Positions 62,160 to 64,000 of a stretch of 64,000 nucleotides of DNA are shown piece after piece. The stretch covers positions 1 to 64,000 of the forward strand of contig JASGJA010000020.1 in assembly GCA_049840935.1 (NCBI GenBank). Reading direction: 5' to 3'. The DNA is from Mesorhizobium_G sp049840935. Lineage in GTDB: Bacteria > Pseudomonadota > Alphaproteobacteria > Rhizobiales > Rhizobiaceae. A program made the position numbers and the translations under genes. The notes below the pieces were generated by a model. It ran no database searches, had not been told where the DNA came from, and was given only the letters and a program-made list of their open reading frames with translations. How positions within the stretch are numbered: position 1 is the first letter of the stretch; each line of letters starts with the position of its first letter.

Positions 62160-62957
62160 TCACGCTTTCATGAGCCATTCGTGTTCGGCAGCATTGTGGA
62201 ATTTCCACGTGCGCTTCGGACCTGCCATGACGTTCAGATAATAAAGGTCGTAGCCGTGGCAGGCGGCGCAAGGGTGATAGCCTTTTGGCACGAGAACAAC
62301 GTCGCCGTCCTCGATTGCCATGGCCTCGTCCAGCGAACGATCATCAGTGTAGACGCGCTGGAACGCGAAGCCCTGCGGCGGGTTGAGCCGGTGATAGTAC
62401 GTTTCTTCCAGATAGGATTCTGCGGGCAGATTGTCCTGATCGTGCTTGTGCGGCGGGTAGGAAGACGTATGGCCGCCCGGTGTTATGACCTCGACCACGA
62501 GCAGGGAATCGGCAGGCTGCGTTTCGGGCAGGATGTTGGTGACATAGCGCGTGTTGGTGCCTTTGCCGCGAACTTCCTGTCCGAGATCGGCAGGCGCGAT
62601 AACGCGAACGGGAAGCCCGCCGCCGAGACTAGGTGCAGTGCAGACGGCAAGCTCAAGATCGGTTTCGGCCGTGACGGACCAGCTACCATCCTGCGGAACA
62701 TAAACCGACCACGGCTTGCCATCGAATGGTGACATGCGCTCGCCCAGGACGCCGAGGGGTTTGCCATTGGCGGTTGCGTTGCCTTTGCCGGTGACGAACA
62801 CGAGGCACGTTTCGGTCGTGCCCGTATCGCCCTTGGCGGTTTCGCCGGGCTTCAGGCGATAGAGATCAAAACCGACATAGGACCAACCTGCATTTTGTGG
62901 CGTTATGTGCGTTACGCGCCCCGTTCCCTTGCCGGATTTGACCTTCAATTTCGACAT
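62160..62957 (-). CDS. iolB: 5-deoxy-glucuronate isomerase
   Basis: This 265-residue bicupin protein resembles IolB of inositol catabolism. GRVTHITPQNAGWSYVGFDL lies in the first cupin, the second cupin metal site is SSYPPHKHDQDNLPAESYLE near residue 170, and VLVPKGYHPCAACHGYDLYY is near 230. IolB isomerises 5-deoxy-glucuronate to 5-dehydro-2-deoxy-gluconate in the cytoplasm. The gene follows iolE and a small membrane-protein gene on the minus strand. Confidence 0.93.
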   Translation of the reverse strand: MSKLKVKSGKGTGRVTHITPQNAGWSYVGFDLYRLKPGETAKGDTGTTETCLVFVTGKGNATANGKPLGVLGERMSPFDGKPWSVYVPQDGSWSVTAETDLELAVCTAPSLGGGLPVRVIAPADLGQEVRGKGTNTRYVTNILPETQPADSLLVVEVITPGGHTSSYPPHKHDQDNLPAESYLEETYYHRLNPPQGFAFQRVYTDDRSLDEAMAIEDGDVVLVPKGYHPCAACHGYDLYYLNVMAGPKRTWKFHNAAEHEWLMKA

Positions 62958-62959
62958 GC

Positions 62960-63172
62960 TCAGGCTCCGCTGTCCGGTGTTTTGTCTTCCGTGCTGGGAC
63001 GGTAGTTATAGAGATATTCCCAAGCGCCATAGGCTGTTACCGCACCCACCATCGTCGCCCAGAATGTGTTTTGGTGGTAAGCCTCGACAGCGGTCCAGAT
63101 AGCGCATGCCACGACCAACAAAACCCGTCTCCAAAGTGGATCAAGAAAAGGGTGGGCTGTGTTGGACTGCAT
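62960..63172 (-). CDS. Small membrane protein between iolE and iolB
   Basis: This 70-residue protein starts MQSNTAHPFLDPLWRRVLLV and has one or two membrane helices (RVLLVVACAIWTAVEAYHQN, TFWATMVGAVTAYGAWEYLY), then a polar tail. It ends two bases before the iolB start, so the two are likely co-transcribed. I know of no function; a role tied to the iol genes is only positional. Confidence 0.65.
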   Translation of the reverse strand: MQSNTAHPFLDPLWRRVLLVVACAIWTAVEAYHQNTFWATMVGAVTAYGAWEYLYNYRPSTEDKTPDSGA

Positions 63173-63203
63173 AGCGTACTCCGTGATCGCGATATCCTAG
63201 TGG

Positions 63204-63305
63204 ACCCCCACCCCTTACCCCTCCCCTCAAGGGGGAGGGGGACTTTGAGAACTCGGCGCTTCCAATCCTCCTCCCCCTTGAGGGAGAGGGGTAAGGGGTG
63301 GGGGT
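63204..63305. repeat. Palindromic repeat, family A, copy 3
   Basis: The arms starting ACCCCCACCCCTTACCCCTC and the centre TTTGAGAACTCGGCGCTTCC match the elements at 21688 and 60729 with a few changes. It separates iolE from the small membrane-protein gene. Confidence 0.9.
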
Positions 63306-63320
63306 ATTCCTACGTTTCTC

Positions 63321-64000
63321 CTAAGCCGCAGGAAAGCCCTGTGTTTCCACGGTATAGCCTGCTGAGGTCATTACGCGCATCAATTCCTTGTGGCCGATCT
63401 GTGCCATTTTAAGAGGCGGGTTTTTCTTCGGGTCTTGTTCCGCTTCCACGACGAACCAGCCTTCATAGCCATAGTGCGCCAGCTTTTTGACGATGGCTTC
63501 GAAATCCAGCGAGCCGTCGCCGGGAACCGTGAAGGCGCCGAGCGCGACAGCATCGAGGAAGGATTGCTTGCTGCGATCAAGCGCGTCGATAACGGGCATC
63601 CGCACGTCCTTGACGTGGACGTGCTTGATGCGCGCGTGATGATTGTCGATGGCGCGCAGTACATCGCCGCCTGCAAAGGCCAGATGGCCAGCATCCAGAA
63701 GCAACGGGATGCCAGTGCCGGAATACTGCATGAATGCGTCGAGTTCCGGCTCGGTCTCGACCACTGCCGCCATGTGATGATGATAGACCAGCGGCATGCC
63801 CTGATCCGCGCACCATTCGCCAAATTGCGTCAGCTTGCGCGCGTAGTCTTTCATTTCGGCGTCGGAGAGCTTTGGCTTGGTGGCGAGTGGCTTGGAGCGG
63901 TCGCCTTGAATGGAGCGGCCAACCTCGCCATAGACGATGCAGGGTGCATCGACCGCCTTAAAAAGCTCGATCATGGGCTGGATGCGGTCTTTGTTGGCCG
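63321..64000 (-). CDS. iolE: Myo-inosose-2 dehydratase, N-terminus outside window
   Basis: The 226 residues in the window form a xylose-isomerase-like TIM barrel: PCIVYGEVGRSIQGDRSKPL, then GMPLVYHHHMAAVVETEPEL with metal-binding His, GIPLLLDAGHLAFAGGDVLR and IKHVHVKDVRMPVIDALDRS. These match IolE, which dehydrates 2-keto-myo-inositol. The end at 63321 is complete but the start lies beyond 64000. Related sugar isomerases share the fold, but the iolB neighbour supports IolE. Confidence 0.88.
   Translation of the reverse strand, partial: ANKDRIQPMIELFKAVDAPCIVYGEVGRSIQGDRSKPLATKPKLSDAEMKDYARKLTQFGEWCADQGMPLVYHHHMAAVVETEPELDAFMQYSGTGIPLLLDAGHLAFAGGDVLRAIDNHHARIKHVHVKDVRMPVIDALDRSKQSFLDAVALGAFTVPGDGSLDFEAIVKKLAHYGYEGWFVVEAEQDPKKNPPLKMAQIGHKELMRVMTSAGYTVETQGFPAA

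Noticed and set aside
1..64000. tRNA, rRNA, CRISPR array, prophage or complete insertion sequence
   Set aside because: I found no cloverleaf-like, ribosomal, direct-repeat-spacer, phage or transposase sequence. The repeats seen are short palindromes only.

Overview
The window looks like part of an alphaproteobacterial chromosome or chromid, most likely of the order Hyphomicrobiales (Brucella/Ochrobactrum, Phyllobacterium or Mesorhizobium-like). The evidence is the gene families, the moderate GC content and the short G/C-rich palindromic intergenic repeats typical of that group. The genus cannot be fixed from the sequence alone.

Layout. 1-1110: 5' part of a DegT-type sugar aminotransferase (minus). 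1111-2098: non-coding, with one strong terminator hairpin that could end a small RNA. 2099-5248: two tandem AraC-type regulators, an XRE-type regulator and a small hypothetical protein. 5272-19587: one long minus-strand operon led by a LacI regulator (Gfo/Idh oxidoreductase, CoA-transferase, enoyl-CoA hydratase, aldehyde dehydrogenase, a CUT1-type sugar ABC transporter, two GMC oxidoreductases and an SDR). It is divergent from a DUF993-like protein (19744-20901), with two LacI-type operators between them. This looks like a carbohydrate or polyol catabolic locus whose substrate I cannot name.

21109-55428 is a methylotrophy island. It starts with the lanthanide-type methanol dehydrogenase XoxF, its cytochrome XoxG, binding protein XoxJ and PQQ-associated accessory proteins (CXXCW protein, SoxYZ-like carrier, metallo-hydrolase). 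Next comes the methanofuran/tetrahydromethanopterin formaldehyde oxidation pathway: fae, mtdB, mch and fhcBADC. With it are biosynthetic genes for the two cofactors: mptG, an MfnB-FolB fusion, an amino-acid-kinase-fold protein, an archaeal-type flavoprotein, a dihydropteroate synthase-like protein, a DUF447 protein, a HisA-like protein, an ASKHA protein, two ATP-grasp proteins and a CitG-like protein. Embedded in it is a PQQ-associated ABC transporter set resembling the lut (lanthanide uptake) cluster of Methylobacterium. The island also holds rpe, gph, a class I cytochrome c and a NitT/TauT-type ABC transporter. Together these would oxidise methanol to formaldehyde in the periplasm and formaldehyde to formate in the cytoplasm. 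Formate dehydrogenase, PQQ biosynthesis and a TonB lanthanide receptor are not in the window.

55441-62156: a LuxR-type regulator divergent from an acetone-carboxylase-type operon (beta, alpha and gamma subunits) and an SDR. 62160-64000: inositol catabolism genes iolB and (partial) iolE with a small membrane protein between them.

A striking feature is the number of single-base frameshifts: I place 27 in 13 loci, nearly all one-base insertions. Each corrected gene regains an uninterrupted frame of family-like length. They cluster at 5-9 kb, 32-60 kb and especially in the ABC-2 permease at 40.7-41.6 kb, while 17.5-32.9 kb is clean. Consensus error is the simplest explanation. Genes affected are listed as pseudogenes because that is what the given sequence encodes.
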